Positions 8,219 through 18,831 of a stretch of DNA of 64,000 nt are shown one piece after another. Below the pieces are notes generated by a model that saw only the letters and a program-made list of their open reading frames with translations, did no database searches and was not told where the DNA came from. The position numbers and the translations under genes were made by a program. Position 1 is the stretch's first letter, and each line of letters starts with the position of its first letter. Origin of the DNA: CAWAHD01 sp963781785 (GTDB lineage: Bacteria; Planctomycetota; Planctomycetia; Isosphaerales; Isosphaeraceae); contig CAWAHD010000002.1 in NCBI GenBank assembly GCA_963781785.1, forward strand, positions 1,054,001-1,118,000, written 5' to 3'.

Positions 8219-10664
8219 TCAGAGGATGCCATAGAACCGCCGGTCGGCGGGAGCAATCCGCAGCACATCGCGGAACAGGGTGAAAACCGTCTCGTACCTG
8301 GCCCGGGCGGTCTTCCACGGCCGGGCGAAGCAGTGGCCCATCCCCTGGCGTGAAAAGTCGGCCGCATCCGACAGATACACGACCTGCCCCTGTTCGTAGA
8401 GCTTCCGCGCCACGAACGCATCGGCAGCAGGAACCTTGAGCGGTATCATCCCACCGCCGAGATGAACGTGCGGCCGCTGGTTGGCACCCTGGCCTTGTGC
8501 CCCGTGATAGGTGATCGTGGCGTCGAACAGGCTCAGGAAATCCTTGGCGCTGCCGCGCTCGCCAATGCGGCTGTCGTCAAGGACGATCAGGCTGCCTCCC
8601 CTCCGGACGAACTCTCGCAAACGAGCCATCGTCCGGGCGGGCGGCGTGTTGACGGGCGCAACCACGAACATCGCGCGCGTCTCGGGTTTGAGGAAATCGT
8701 CGTCGAACGTGTACGCAACGCGCGGCACCAATCCCAGTCGCTGGACCGAGACGAGCAGTGTGTCGAAGCATCGATCGGCCGGCAGCGACCCGGGAGTTCC
8801 CAGGACGGGAGGATAAGCGCACGCGCCTCCCTGCCAGAGGAACGTCACTTCCGAGACAGGAATATTGGGCTCGGGCCATGCATAGATCGAGCGGTGCAAA
8901 CCCTCGGCCGCCAGGGCGCCGGACCAGAAGCCCGCGAGACCGAAGAGCACCGCCGGCAGCGCCATTCCCGAGCGGACCATCCACATTCCGAGGAACACCG
9001 CGCAGAGCGCGATGGCGACGGCGGCGCAACGGATCGGCGCCTCGTACGGGCTCTGCTGCCGGTTCAGCATCCGGACCAGATCCATCGCCAGCTTCTCGCG
9101 GTCGTGGCTGAAGACGGCGAACGATGACCAGACCGTGCTGTCGGTGAACGCGGCGATCTGGCCGCGTTCAACCCGTACGGCCGCCGCCAGCACGGTGCGG
9201 CCGTGCGCCATCTCGGGGTGGGGGCCATGCCGGCCGAAATAGCTCGAGCCGGCGTAGTCGTGCGGCTCGCGGCGGCAGTTGTCCGCCGCGAGGACGGTTT
9301 GCGCGGCGCCCGAGATTTGAAGCGAACACGAGGTCATGAAATCGAGCTTGTCCACGTGCAAGGCACCGACGTGCCGGCCGATCCAGGGCTGCGCGCACTC
9401 GACAAATCCGCCGGTCAGGCCATCGGAGACCGAGTCATACCGGAAGCGAATCCCGTGCTTGGCGGACAGTGCGTTGAGGTGCGTGCCCATCCCGAGCAAG
9501 TTGGTGTGGTCGCCGACCAGAAGCAGCCCGCCGCCGCGGCGGACGAAGCGGTCAATCGCGGCTGTCTCGGACTCCGGAATCGGATCCTCCGGAGTCTTGA
9601 GGATCAACACGTCGTACTGCGATAGCAACTCGTCGTCATAGGGCTTCGAAGTGTTCGCGTCGACTGAGTACCATCTCCCGAGCCACTCGGCGAGCGACGT
9701 AAAACTGTAGGTGGGGAAATCGCCGTACCATTCGGTATCAAGCTGCCGCGCCGTCGGTTCCCAGATGCCACAGAACCGGTCGTCGATCAAGATCCGGCCG
9801 GACTTCTCGGTCCCGGCCGGGACGAAGAAGGCGGCAAAGCCCGCCGCGGCGCCGACCAGGGCGATGACAAGAGCCGACGCGACGGCCGTCCGGGCATGGG
9901 GGCGGGGCGCTGAGCGCCGCGGCGCCATGGGCCAGCAGCCGGATGGAGCGGTCCGCGGCAATGCCCGCGAGAATAAGGAAAAAACACGTGATCCACGGCG
10001 AGGTGAACAAGTCCAGTGCCGCCTGCCCCGTGCCGGTGGACAGGATGCCGTCATGTTCGACGTAGACCGCGAGCAGTACGACATATCGCGCGATCGCCAC
10101 CAGCAGCGTCGCTCCCAGACCGACGATCGAAGGCACGAACAGGTCACGATGGCCTCGGACCAACCGCAATGCGATCCACGCGAGCCAAAGAAGCAACAGC
10201 GGGACCAGCGCGAGCTTTTCCATCGAGGGGACGATCGTCACAAGTCCCTCGGGGTGGTCGATGACCAAGAGCCCGCGCTCTGCCGCCGTGTGATACCCAA
10301 CCAGGTTCAACACGGTCGACGCGACTGTGGACGCGCTGCCAAACCGCGGCGCGCGTTCCGCCCAGCCGCTCAGTGCCCGATTGGCGGTGAAGAGAACCGT
10401 GAGCGCGGCGGTGATCTGGACCACGACGATGCAGGCACGGCGAAAAAGCCCGCGCCTGGCGATCGGGCGCGAGAGCATCACGATCGTGAGCGCTCCCGCG
10501 ACCGACGTCCACGCGTAATGCGGGTCCACCCGGCGATCCGCCGCAAACATCCAGCCGCAAACGAGGACCGCGGCCGCTGCGCCGCATGGTGTGTCAACAC
10601 GCTCGGTGGGATGGGCGAGCGAGAAGCGTCGAATCGTGCGAGGTTCGTCGAGCGTTATTGTCAT
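8219..10664 (-). CDS. DUF4350-like polytopic membrane protein, third paralogue (one frameshift)
   Basis: The frame-corrected length is about 814 residues. The N-terminal part (10664 to about 9905, starting MTITLDEPRTIRRFSL) has about seven membrane helices. The rest is in the next frame, with the shift in the G/C run at about 9895-9910 ('ggggcgggg'). The soluble part reads GRILIDDRFCGIWEPTARQ, VLILKTPEDP and RRGGGLLLVGDHTNLLGMG, then two further membrane helices and a second similar domain with RRGGSLIVLDDSR. That is two DUF4350-like, glutamine-amidotransferase-fold domains on a membrane scaffold. It starts 25 bp after the stop of the paralogue at 10690, so it is probably the fifth gene of cassette B. 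No catalytic triad can be claimed. Confidence 0.78.
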
Positions 10665-10689
10665 GATGGTCGCCCCGGCACCGGTTCTG

Positions 10690-13430
10690 TCACCGCGGCT
10701 TCTCCGGTGAGCGGAACAGCGGTTTCACAGCGTCCGGGTCGGCTCCGAGATAGCGCTGGAACATATCGTGAATAAAAGCCAGGTTGCCAAGCCAGTAGCC
10801 CGACATACCCTCCACGTTCATGTCGGAGAAGAACCGCGTGTCGGAGATGACGAGGAAGCCCCCGCGGCCCATGCGCCGAAAGAGCGCCACGACATCATCA
10901 CCTTGCCGGTAGATCACCTGGACGCCGGGGAGCTTAGCCGGGTCGGCCTCATCGGCCGTGACGATCGGCCAGGCATCCAGGAACCGAGGTCGCCGTTCGC
11001 GCTCACGCCGGCTGGCCATTGGCTCGGCGGGCGTGACCGTTCCCAACGGCCGTGGCGCGAGGCCCAAGCCATGGGCTTCGAGGAGCGGCGCGAGCCGGCC
11101 GAATCTGGCTGACCCGTGGCCAAGATGACGATCGCGCCGTCTTCCTCAGCCCGCAGCAAGTCCGCGACTTCCCCGTGTCTGAACGACTTTTGCGGCGCGA
11201 CGAACGCGACACCCCGGGCGCGCCCGATCGCCGCCGAATCCCAATCATCCATGTCGAGGACGCGGAAGCCGCACCGCAGCAGGTTGGTATAGAGCGGCCC
11301 GATCGGGTTGACCTTTGCCTCATAATGCTCGGCTGCCTCCATGTGCGACCGGTCGATCAGAAAGGAATCACGACCAACATGCGGCCGCGCGTCGAGGTTC
11401 GGCAGGCTCAGCGCCCAGGGGATCGCGAGCCCCACGAGTAGACTCACCGCAATCGCGGCGATCTGCTTCGGCGGGGCTGCGACGATCCAGCACCACAACA
11501 GCGCTGCCAGTAATCCAACCGCCCCGGCGATGCGGACGAAAGGCCGCTCGGTCCACGACGCAGGGCGCGACAACCAGGCAAGCATCGGTCCGACGACCTT
11601 GCGATAGTTGGAGCTCAAGCCTCCTTGGAACGCCGACGTGTCGCCCCAGACGACAATGCGGCCGCGACCGTGCGTGACCGTCGCAACCAGAACCACATCG
11701 CCGAGCCGTTCGCCGCGGTCGTAGTGGTAGTTCCCAAGAAAGCTGCCCATCGTATTCTCCCGCATCCCGGCGTCGGAAAATGCGTAGCGTCCCACCAGAA
11801 GCGGCCGCGCATTTCCGCTCAGCTCAAGAGATGCGCCCACTGCGACGCCGGGATTCTCGTCGTCCCAGCCCCCGGCAACAGCGTCAGAAGCTGCGGCCTG
11901 GCAGCCCCGCCAGGTCTCCCGCACCTTGTAGGCCGAGTCGAAGCGAAAACGGATGCCCAGCGGATCGAGCAGACTGTTGAATCCGCGCATCAGGCCGAAG
12001 ACGTCGGTGTGATCGCCCAAGACCAGCAGGCTTCCTCCCCTCGCCACGAAATCGAGAACCAGGCGACGCTGGCCGTCATCCCAGAGTTTTGGAGAATTGA
12101 TCAGGATCAGGATCTGGGTTTTGTCGAGATCGGCCGGCTCAATCGTGTCGGTGGGGCGCGAGGCGACCTTTGTGGAAGGTGCGGCGGCGGCGGCCGAGGC
12201 GCCGGCAGAGCCTATGATCGCACGGATCGGCGCGGAAGACCCGCGCGCAGCGTGGCCGATGGGCGTTACGCCGCCTGCCTCGAACGTCGAAATTGAAGGT
12301 GCATGCGTGTGAGCCTTGGTCGACACGGCATCCGTGCGCTGGGAGGCTGCGTGCGATCCCTTGCGCGAGCCCGGCGTCTCGCCCGACGCGGTCCCCTGAA
12401 AGTGCTCGATGACGTCGAATTCATAACCCTCAGCGCGGCAGTAGACGGGCAAAAGCCCGAACATCCCGCTGCTGAAGGCGCCGAACTGACCGAACACCGG
12501 GCGGTCCCAGTCGAGGCTGCCATAATTGTGAACGCGGATTGACCGTCCAGCCGCCGGGCCGATGAGCCCCGTGCCGACAAGGCAGATCCCGGCCAGCGCC
12601 GCCGCGACACACGCCGCCGTGAGCGGAAGCCAGGGCCTGCTGGGCGCAGCCGCCGTTCGTTCTCGAATGCGTGAAACAGCCGCACCTGGGCGTCGAGGGC
12701 CGACGCCATCGATCACCACGGCAACGGCCAGCCAGAAGACACCATGCCATGCACCTCGGGCAAACGCCGCAATCGGCCCGGCCGCGACGTCGGGCGTCAC
12801 GGCGGGCAACAGAGCGAACCACCCCAGCGGGACGACGACGGCCGCGATGATTCGCCAGGTTCCCCCGGCCAGCCGCCAGCTCCAGACGAGGTACAACATA
12901 GCCAGCCCGACTGGCGGTCCGCCAAGCGCAGCAAAGCTCAGCCGCTCGTCGAACCCGCGGATGTGGTTGGTATATGTCCCGGCGCATCGCGCGACCGCTT
13001 CCATGATCGCGGCGATCTGAGGCGCCAAATCAAAAGCGAACCGAAATCCCACGTGGAAGAGACATGCCGGTATGGCAACGCTGGTGAGCCGCGTCGCGCG
13101 TGTCGTCGGGTTGACCCCGGCCTCCATCACCGCGAGCACGACGAGAAACCCGACAAGTGACATCGGGACCGAAAGGGCCCGTCCGAGGAGGACGAGGGCC
13201 GCAATCGCGCCGGCCCACCGAACGATTCGCCAGCGACCACCCCGCACCAGGCTCGGAACGGCGATGGCCGCGAGCATGGCAATGACGATCGCACGCCGGA
13301 GGGCAAAGGAAAGAAGTCCGAGTTGGCCCTCCAGCACGAGAACCGCAACCATGATGGCGAGAGTCGTCACCGCGCCGGATGCTCCGCCGCGCCAATTCTG
13401 GTCGGCGTCCTCAGACAGCCCGCTGGCCAT
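10690..13430 (-). CDS. DUF4350-like polytopic membrane protein, cassette B (frameshift near the C-terminus)
   Basis: The frame-corrected length is about 913 residues. I place the start at the ATG at 13430 (MASGLSEDADQNW); a longer open frame would overlap the upstream gene, and a GAAAG box precedes this ATG. About nine helices lie in residues 18-303. A soluble domain follows with 'VYCRAEGYEFDVIEHFQ', QILILINSPKLWDDGQ, RGGSLLVLGDHTDVFGLM and GRGRIVVWGDTSAFQGG. Then come two helices and a second soluble domain (RARGVAFVAPQKSFRHGE). The frame shifts at about 11095-11105; the true end (VISDTRFFSDMNVEGMSGYWLG fits the family in pieces) stops at 10690. Family knowledge: DUF4350/GldG-like proteins accompany surface or motility ABC systems, but none is present here. 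Function is unknown. Confidence 0.8.
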
Positions 13431-13551
13431 ATCCGAATCTTTCGTTGTTGAATGGAGCGCCGCGCCAGGCTCGGCCCACACTCGACCCCGGAGATGCAAT
13501 CGGCGCCGGTCGTGGGAGCCCAATGGAATCGTGCTCACGCGGTCGCTTCGA

Positions 13552-14784
13552 TCAGCTCGGACCCGTGGACTTCTTGCGTTTTCCGGCCGGTCGCCGGCCC
13601 GGCTCCTTTGCCTGGCCGAGTATGCGCTGAAGCTCGCGGGCCTGGGCACTGCTTAGAGTGTCCCAGATCATCGCATCCAGCTCATCCGAGCGGTCTCTCC
13701 CAGCCTGGATCATCTGCTGGCGCCGCGCTTCGCCATCGGGCATCGTTTTCAGAAGAGGCGCCGCTCGCGATAGCTCGTATGGTAGATCCATTCCAAGTCT
13801 CGCCTTGCCGTACAACAGGGTGCGCACCTGCTCCTGCTGTGCCTTCGTTAGACGGAGCCTGGCGGCGAGTTGGGGATCCAGGAGTGCGCTTAAACGCCAG
13901 CTCTTCCACATGCCGCCCAGGACCCGATCCGCTTGGTCAAGTGTCAAGATGCCCTCTAGCGCGATCGCTTCGGCGTGCGTACAGACGCTGGCCCCGATTT
14001 GATCGCTCCAGGCCACGCGCTCGAAGAGCACCGACCAACGCGGCAACGTCTTCCCGTCGAGTCCGCGGGTCAGCCACGCCCGCATGACGGCGGACCTCAA
14101 CTCTTCGAGCCGGCGCAAAACGCTCTCCTGTTCGTTCGAAAGCACCGCTGGACTCCGCCGGCGAGGGTCGCCCGGGAAACTGCCCAGCAAACTAGCAAAG
14201 AGAGGCCCTGGGGCCGATTCGGAGGGAACCGCGCCTCGCAACTCCGCCACCAAGTCGGCGGACGGCACGTCCTCCGTGGGCATCTTCGTCCCCGATACCA
14301 GCGCGAAACGCCTGGACAAGAGCGGCTGCGCCCGCCGGCCCGCCGCCTTCCGCCACGATCGCGCCTGGCCGGGGTTCAAGATTCCCTCCAAGGCAATCGA
14401 CTCGGCATGCGCCACCAAGCGGGCGCGCAAACGCTCGCCCCGATCGGAGAGCCGTTCTGCCAGGACCGTCGTCGAGAGGGGGGGCGCCGCACCCAAATCG
14501 CGTAATAGCCAAGCTCGAATCACATCGCGCGTCAGCTCGTCGAGACGTCCAGCGAGGTTGCGCTGTTCTCCCGATAAGGCGAGCTTTTTCGCGATCTCCA
14601 CGTCGTCGAGATCCGCGAAAAGTTTTGAGGGGCTCACCGCAGTAAGTTTTGAAGCCTCGGCTCGCAATGCGGCCGAGAGCTTGGCCACCGACGGCGGCGG
14701 CGCCTTTCTATCCACCGGGTCCTGCGCATGTCCGCGTGCGCCGGTCAACCCAATCACCGCGAAAACGAGAAGCCACCTGTTCAC
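13552..14784 (-). CDS. Secreted LTxxQ-repeat helical protein, cassette B
   Basis: About 410 residues. I prefer the GTG at 14784 (VNRWLLVFAVIGLTGARGHA) because it gives a canonical signal peptide; a GTG at 14808 would add eight residues. The helical body repeats LALSGEQRNLAGRLDEL, LNPGQARSW, LSNEQESVLRRLEEL, LTLDQADRVLGG, LTKAQQEQVRTLL and LSSAQARELQRILGQ. It ends in a basic tail (GRRPAGKRKK). It is the paralogue of 1720-2952. The repeats come in pairs (a longer helical pair, then 'EGIL-x-x-x-QA'), suggesting that the protein itself arose by internal duplication. A remnant of a third family member lies at 19740-19847. Confidence 0.78.
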   Translation of the reverse strand: MNRWLLVFAVIGLTGARGHAQDPVDRKAPPPSVAKLSAALRAEASKLTAVSPSKLFADLDDVEIAKKLALSGEQRNLAGRLDELTRDVIRAWLLRDLGAAPPLSTTVLAERLSDRGERLRARLVAHAESIALEGILNPGQARSWRKAAGRRAQPLLSRRFALVSGTKMPTEDVPSADLVAELRGAVPSESAPGPLFASLLGSFPGDPRRRSPAVLSNEQESVLRRLEELRSAVMRAWLTRGLDGKTLPRWSVLFERVAWSDQIGASVCTHAEAIALEGILTLDQADRVLGGMWKSWRLSALLDPQLAARLRLTKAQQEQVRTLLYGKARLGMDLPYELSRAAPLLKTMPDGEARRQQMIQAGRDRSDELDAMIWDTLSSAQARELQRILGQAKEPGRRPAGKRKKSTGPS

Positions 14785-14966
14785 GGTTTTGTCGTCCAGT
14801 ACGCACACCGGCTTCTTGAGCTTCCAGACGGGACTTCCGCCGACAGACCGGCACGAACCGACCCAGCTCGCCTGTACCGAATTGGTTGACTACTCGGCAA
14901 CCGCGGGCGCTTGGGGCATAGGGCAGATCCCGTGACGCCGGCGGCAGTGAGTCGCCCGGACGCGCG

Positions 14967-16124
14967 TCACTGTACAATGCAGTGGCCGTTGACGTCCGGC
15001 CCCTGGAACGGGGGATTGTTACCTGGCTGGTAAACGCTGCATTGAGCCTGACCAACCACCGCTACCGGAGGGTTGCCGGAGAACGCGCTGCACAGTCCAG
15101 TCCCGGCTCCGTTCTGGAAGATGGTGCACTGCGAGTCCGAATTCACATTCTGACCAGTCGCGACGACGGAACATAGGTCGGTCGTGATTTGGCCGGCAAG
15201 TTTCTGTGGGTTGCTGACCGAGCAGAAACCGTTTCCGTCGGTGCTGCAACTGTTGGGTCCGTTTGAGCCGTTCACCCCCCCAGGGGCATTAACCACCGAA
15301 CAGTTGTTGCTCTGGTTGGGGCCGCCTGGGGCCAACTGCCCCGTTGTCGCCGAGCAAAAGGCCTGCGCGTTACCCGCATTCCCGGACAGACTGCCCGCAC
15401 TGCACTGGCCATTCACACCCCCGCCCAACGGGTTCGGCCCGACCACCGAGCATATTGAGGCGGTATTGTTACCGCTTCCGTCAGTTTGGGTCGAACAGAT
15501 CGGGGCGACCCCTGGAGGAGACCCGCCGGCACTGCACGACTGATTGCTAGATTGGCCGGCCAGTCCATACACGCTGCATTGGGACGGACCGGTGACGTTG
15601 CCCACGTTCGTCGAGCAGTAAGCCCCATGGGCCGTATTTGTATTCGTAGAGCACCATACCGGCTTGCCAGAGCCGCTGCTGCCGACCGAACAATAGTCGT
15701 TAATACCATAAATGTAATAAGATGTCGAACATTGTTGAGCCATCGGACCTGTGCCGTTGCTTGGGTTCACGGACGTCCACGACGGGGGGTAGTAGATGTC
15801 CGGGCCATCGTCGCACGATTGAAGTGTGGACGACGTGGCTGTGAAGGAAACCAGGCTTATCCTCGCTCCACGTGGTTCGACGGTGCCGGGGCGATTGGTG
15901 CCGACCGCCCGCGAGATCCTCGGTTCCCGCCATCTCGACAGGGTCGAACTGGTGGCCGGAAACACGCTTCTCCTTACGGGTGGGTTTGTATTCTGCGTGG
16001 ATACGACAGACCGCACCTCCGCCGGGTTCCAACTCGGCTCAGTGGAACAAGTGGAACTGGCGGACAGGAACGCGAGGCAGAAGCCTGCCGCGAGCAGGCT
16101 CACCGAAAATTGGATGCGGTTCAT
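14967..16124 (-). CDS. Secreted Cys-Ser repeat protein, cassette B
   Basis: This 385-residue protein has a signal peptide (MNRIQFSVSLLAAGFCLAFLSAS), a basic region with R-S-V and S-R-W segments, then about 280 residues with 19 cysteines. Almost all of them are in Cys-Ser-[Val/Thr/Ala] (QCSTS, YCSVG, WCSTN, QCSVY, SCSAG, ICSTQ, ICSVV, FCSAT, NCSVV, FCSVS, LCSVV, QCSVY), about every 12-17 residues, separated by Gly/Asn/Pro-rich loops. It ends in GHCIVQ. The Cys register is kept against the copy A protein although the spacers differ, so the Cys-Ser positions appear to be what is selected. The ATG at 16124 has GAGG about 8 nt upstream. No enzyme motif and no lipobox are seen. Confidence 0.82.
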   Translation of the reverse strand: MNRIQFSVSLLAAGFCLAFLSASSTCSTEPSWNPAEVRSVVSTQNTNPPVRRSVFPATSSTLSRWREPRISRAVGTNRPGTVEPRGARISLVSFTATSSTLQSCDDGPDIYYPPSWTSVNPSNGTGPMAQQCSTSYYIYGINDYCSVGSSGSGKPVWCSTNTNTAHGAYCSTNVGNVTGPSQCSVYGLAGQSSNQSCSAGGSPPGVAPICSTQTDGSGNNTASICSVVGPNPLGGGVNGQCSAGSLSGNAGNAQAFCSATTGQLAPGGPNQSNNCSVVNAPGGVNGSNGPNSCSTDGNGFCSVSNPQKLAGQITTDLCSVVATGQNVNSDSQCTIFQNGAGTGLCSAFSGNPPVAVVGQAQCSVYQPGNNPPFQGPDVNGHCIVQ

Positions 16125-16190
16125 AATGACGTCCTCTTAATGCGAGCCTCAGCGATTCGCCTCTCGGCCCGGACAACCAGTCCGAAGCCT

Positions 16191-17995
16191 TCAATAATCT
16201 CTTGCCGGCGGCGATGGCCACTCGACGGTGACGTCGGATCGGCCATCGCCCACATCAAAGGCCAGCGAACGGACGGCGGCTGCGCCGCTGCGCTGCGAAA
16301 CCTGCACGCGGTAATGGCCGTGCGGCACGTTTTCGACGGTAAGCCGACCGAACGAATCAGCGCGAAACGACCAGATGATCGCGTCTCCCTTCGGGTCAAC
16401 CCTCACGAGCTGCAGCAGTGATTCCGGGGAAATCCCGTCAACGAGGCTCCCCGTGATACGATGCGGGTGCACTACCTGGTCGCGCCACAACTCGCGCTGG
16501 AAAGCCGCGATCCCGAAGTAGTCGAGGGTCCTCATCGCGCTGGTCTGCCCCGTCGGCAGTGCGAAAACGAAATAGGGCTCGTTCCCCGGGGCGTCGGCGA
16601 ACCGGAAGTAACCGTGCTCGTCGGTTTCCACCCGCCTCACGTACTTGCGAAAGTCATACGTGTTCTGCATGAAGACCGCGGCCCTGACGACCGGGGCGCC
16701 GCTCTCCCAGCGTACAAATCCCATGACCTGGCGGCTGTCGGGCTCGTCGAGGTCGACGTTAGCCCACAGCCTGGTCGTTCCGCTCGTGCTCTGTTCGGGC
16801 CCGACGTAAGAGCCCGCGGCGAACGTCACCCGCCCAAAGAGGTCCAGAGCGCGGGCTCGATATGCGCCGGGCCGCAATCCGGCGACCTCAAACTCCGATG
16901 CTTCGCTTGTCCACGTAACCACACCAGCGGACCAACGCGACCTGAGAAGAACCGGCAGAAACGGATGCGGCGCGAAGCCGCGAACCGTCCCCCGCGTGGC
17001 GGGTTCGCCGAGCGATCGAATGAATTCGGCGAGAGGTAGCCTGAGCGGCCCGATGTCGCCGTCCGGGACCCAGAACAGCGCGACGGGCGAGAGCGCCACG
17101 TAGAACAAGCGCACGCTCGACGTCAACGGTTCCTGCGATGGCTCCAGCCCCGCTGCCTCGGGCAGGTCATAGCGCATCGCGGGCTGACCGGGCCGGGGAA
17201 GAGTGATATTCTCCCATCGATCGAGGTCAAAGCGGCCGACGACCCGCAACGGAGACGAATCCTCCGAACCTGTGACGGCGATCAGCCCCTTGCGGAATGG
17301 GCCGCCCAAACCGCGGAACTCGACCGACGCCCCGCCCCGCGGCACGGGCACTGTGATGGTCTCCGGCCACCAACGATACGGAACGAGGTGGAAATGAGTC
17401 GCGGGCTTGACCGACGACCAGCCCAGCCGGACGCGTAGCACTGCCGGCCGCTCCAGCGTGACATTGAGCCGCGCCCCCAGCCCGTCCTGAACAACGATCA
17501 GGTCCTTGATCGCCGGGGCCAGTTCGCGACCGGGCGCCGAGTAAAAGAACGTTCTCGCCCCGACCGGCAAATGCGTGAACTCGTACGTGCCGTCTTGGCC
17601 CGTCGAAATCTCGGCCTCGATCGGGATCGTCCAGCCGGACGAAGACGGCGTTCCGGCCTTGGCCAGCTCAACGAGGCTTTCGACTTTCGCGCAGCGAACC
17701 AGGGCGCCCGCGACCGGCTTCCCATCCGCGTCGGTCACCCGGCCACGAATCGCCCGGAACCGGTCGAGGTGATAAAGCTCCTCGGGCAGCTTGCGGATTT
17801 CAGCGCGATGTGCTGCCCAAGCCGCATTCGGAAACCCCCCCCTGATTTCGCGCCGGCAAGCGAGAGTGCAACGAGCGCCAGGAGCGGAACCCAGGCAACG
17901 GCCGTCGCCACGGCAAGAAGACGGAGTGATCCCGGCCGGATGACCAGCCAATCAGCCCAGGCGACAGAGCGGGGCGCATCCACAGCAGGGAACAC
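16191..17995 (-). CDS. Membrane-anchored carboxypeptidase-regulatory-like protein, cassette B (frameshift in poly-G)
   Basis: About 600 residues once corrected. The first 50 codons (GTG at 17995, MFPAVDAPRSVAWADWL, membrane helix, AGAKSGGG) are in one frame. The rest (NAAWAAHRAEIRKLPEELYH onward) is in the next. The shift falls in a G8 tract at about 17837-17844 on the minus strand, where copy A has G10 and stays in frame. The modules are as in copy A: RGRVTDADGKPVAGALVRC, MGFVRWESGAPVVRAAVF with DEHGYFRFADAPG, and a C-terminal module with SFGRLTVENVPHGHYRVQ. It is the first gene of cassette B, directly after the promoter at 18073-18101. It is either a sequencing indel or an off-phase copy. 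Confidence 0.8.
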
Positions 17996-18072
17996 CCAGT
18001 CATGTCCAGACTCGGTTGTCGACCCGGAAGAGGCAAGGAATGTGCAGCAAACTCAGGATCGGATTGCGGCTT

Positions 18073-18101
18073 ATTAAAAGGGTGGCACGCGAAGCTGTCA
18101 A
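18073..18101 (-). promoter_or_regulatory. Sigma70-like promoter of cassette B
   Basis: On the minus strand TTGACA (18101-18096), a 17-nt spacer and TTTAAT (18078-18073). This is the closest match to consensus in the window and is at the same position as the copy A promoter. Spacer sequences differ (GCTTCGCGTGCCACCCT here, GCTTCACGCAGCAACGA in copy A) while both hexamers and the AT-rich block upstream are kept. Confidence 0.8.
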
Positions 18102-18385
18102 GTTAATTCCAAAAATAAATCGGAATATTTTTTGGCACTGTTGCTACCTACACAATTGGCGAGAGGCAGACATCGTGACGTCTGACTTTCGTGGGCTGCC
18201 ACGGCGTGGTGCGCTCGGAACTTGGCGGCAGGCATTCCGGATCCGCGCCGTCGCCTGGCCAGCCATCTTGTTCCGTGAGCAGGCCGATCGATCTGAGCAG
18301 AACGAGAGACGTGAGAGATGCGTTGGGCGGGCGACGACAATCGATTCGGCATTGGATCTGGGGCGGGGTCCTGTGCAGTATCCGG

Positions 18386-18646
18386 TCAGGCGGCGGAGTC
18401 GGACACGGTTTCGGCCTCCAGCTCGTCTAGGGCCTCCGGGGCGAAGTCCGCACCGTTGGGCCAGACGACCGTGCCGCAAATCGGGTCCAAGGTTACGCTC
18501 GCGAAGTAGGCCGGGTCTTCTAGAGGCTCGAAAACCGGTCCGTCGAGCAACGGACTCACATTGACCTGCTTGACAGTCCCATTGTTGAAGGTGAGTCGCA
18601 ACGAATGCGGTCCGCAGACACGTGCCTCACGGATGCGAAGGATCAT
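18386..18646 (-). CDS. DUF2442 family protein
   Basis: This 86-residue protein begins MILRIREARVCGPHSLRLTF and carries the family hallmarks NNGTVKQVNVSPLL, 'PLEDPAYFASVTLDP' and TVVWPNGADFAPEAL. DUF2442 proteins are small, often paired with DUF4160, and regarded as toxin-antitoxin-like; the biochemical role is not established. A strong ribosome site (GAGGAGG, 5 nt before the ATG at 18646) supports the start. Directly upstream an open frame ending '...VARLQHVWELARASQPL' and PAIAGLE-stop runs into this ribosome site. It may be the tail of a lost partner gene, but I find no start for it. Confidence 0.8.
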   Translation of the reverse strand: MILRIREARVCGPHSLRLTFNNGTVKQVNVSPLLDGPVFEPLEDPAYFASVTLDPICGTVVWPNGADFAPEALDELEAETVSDSAA

Positions 18647-18831
18647 ACCGACCTCCTCGACTACTCCAGCCCGGCGATCGCTGGCAAGGGCTGGCTGGCA
18701 CGCGCCAGTTCCCAGACATGCTGCAATCTCGCGACATCCCCGCGATCTCCGAAAGGCCGGCGAGTGGCGTCCGGGTCCGGACCCCTCCGGGCTAACGAAC
18801 AGCCTCCCGGCGGGTAATGGAATCGGTTCCC

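Larger units (their letters stand above)
11974..18205. repeat. Cassette copy B (segmental duplication of 1-6487)
   Basis: Partner of copy A; position 1 aligns with 11974 and about 6487 with about 18205. Copy B is the more complete copy, because its membrane-protein gene can be followed to its stop at 10690 and a further paralogue of that gene lies directly downstream. Confidence 0.85.

Noticed and set aside
13431..13649. N-terminal extension of the cassette B membrane protein
   Set aside because: The extra 73 codons are Arg/Ser-rich, overlap the upstream LTxxQ gene and have no counterpart in copy A.
18098..18352. 84-codon minus-strand frame upstream of cassette B
   Set aside because: It runs through the conserved promoter-upstream block and has no protein-like composition.
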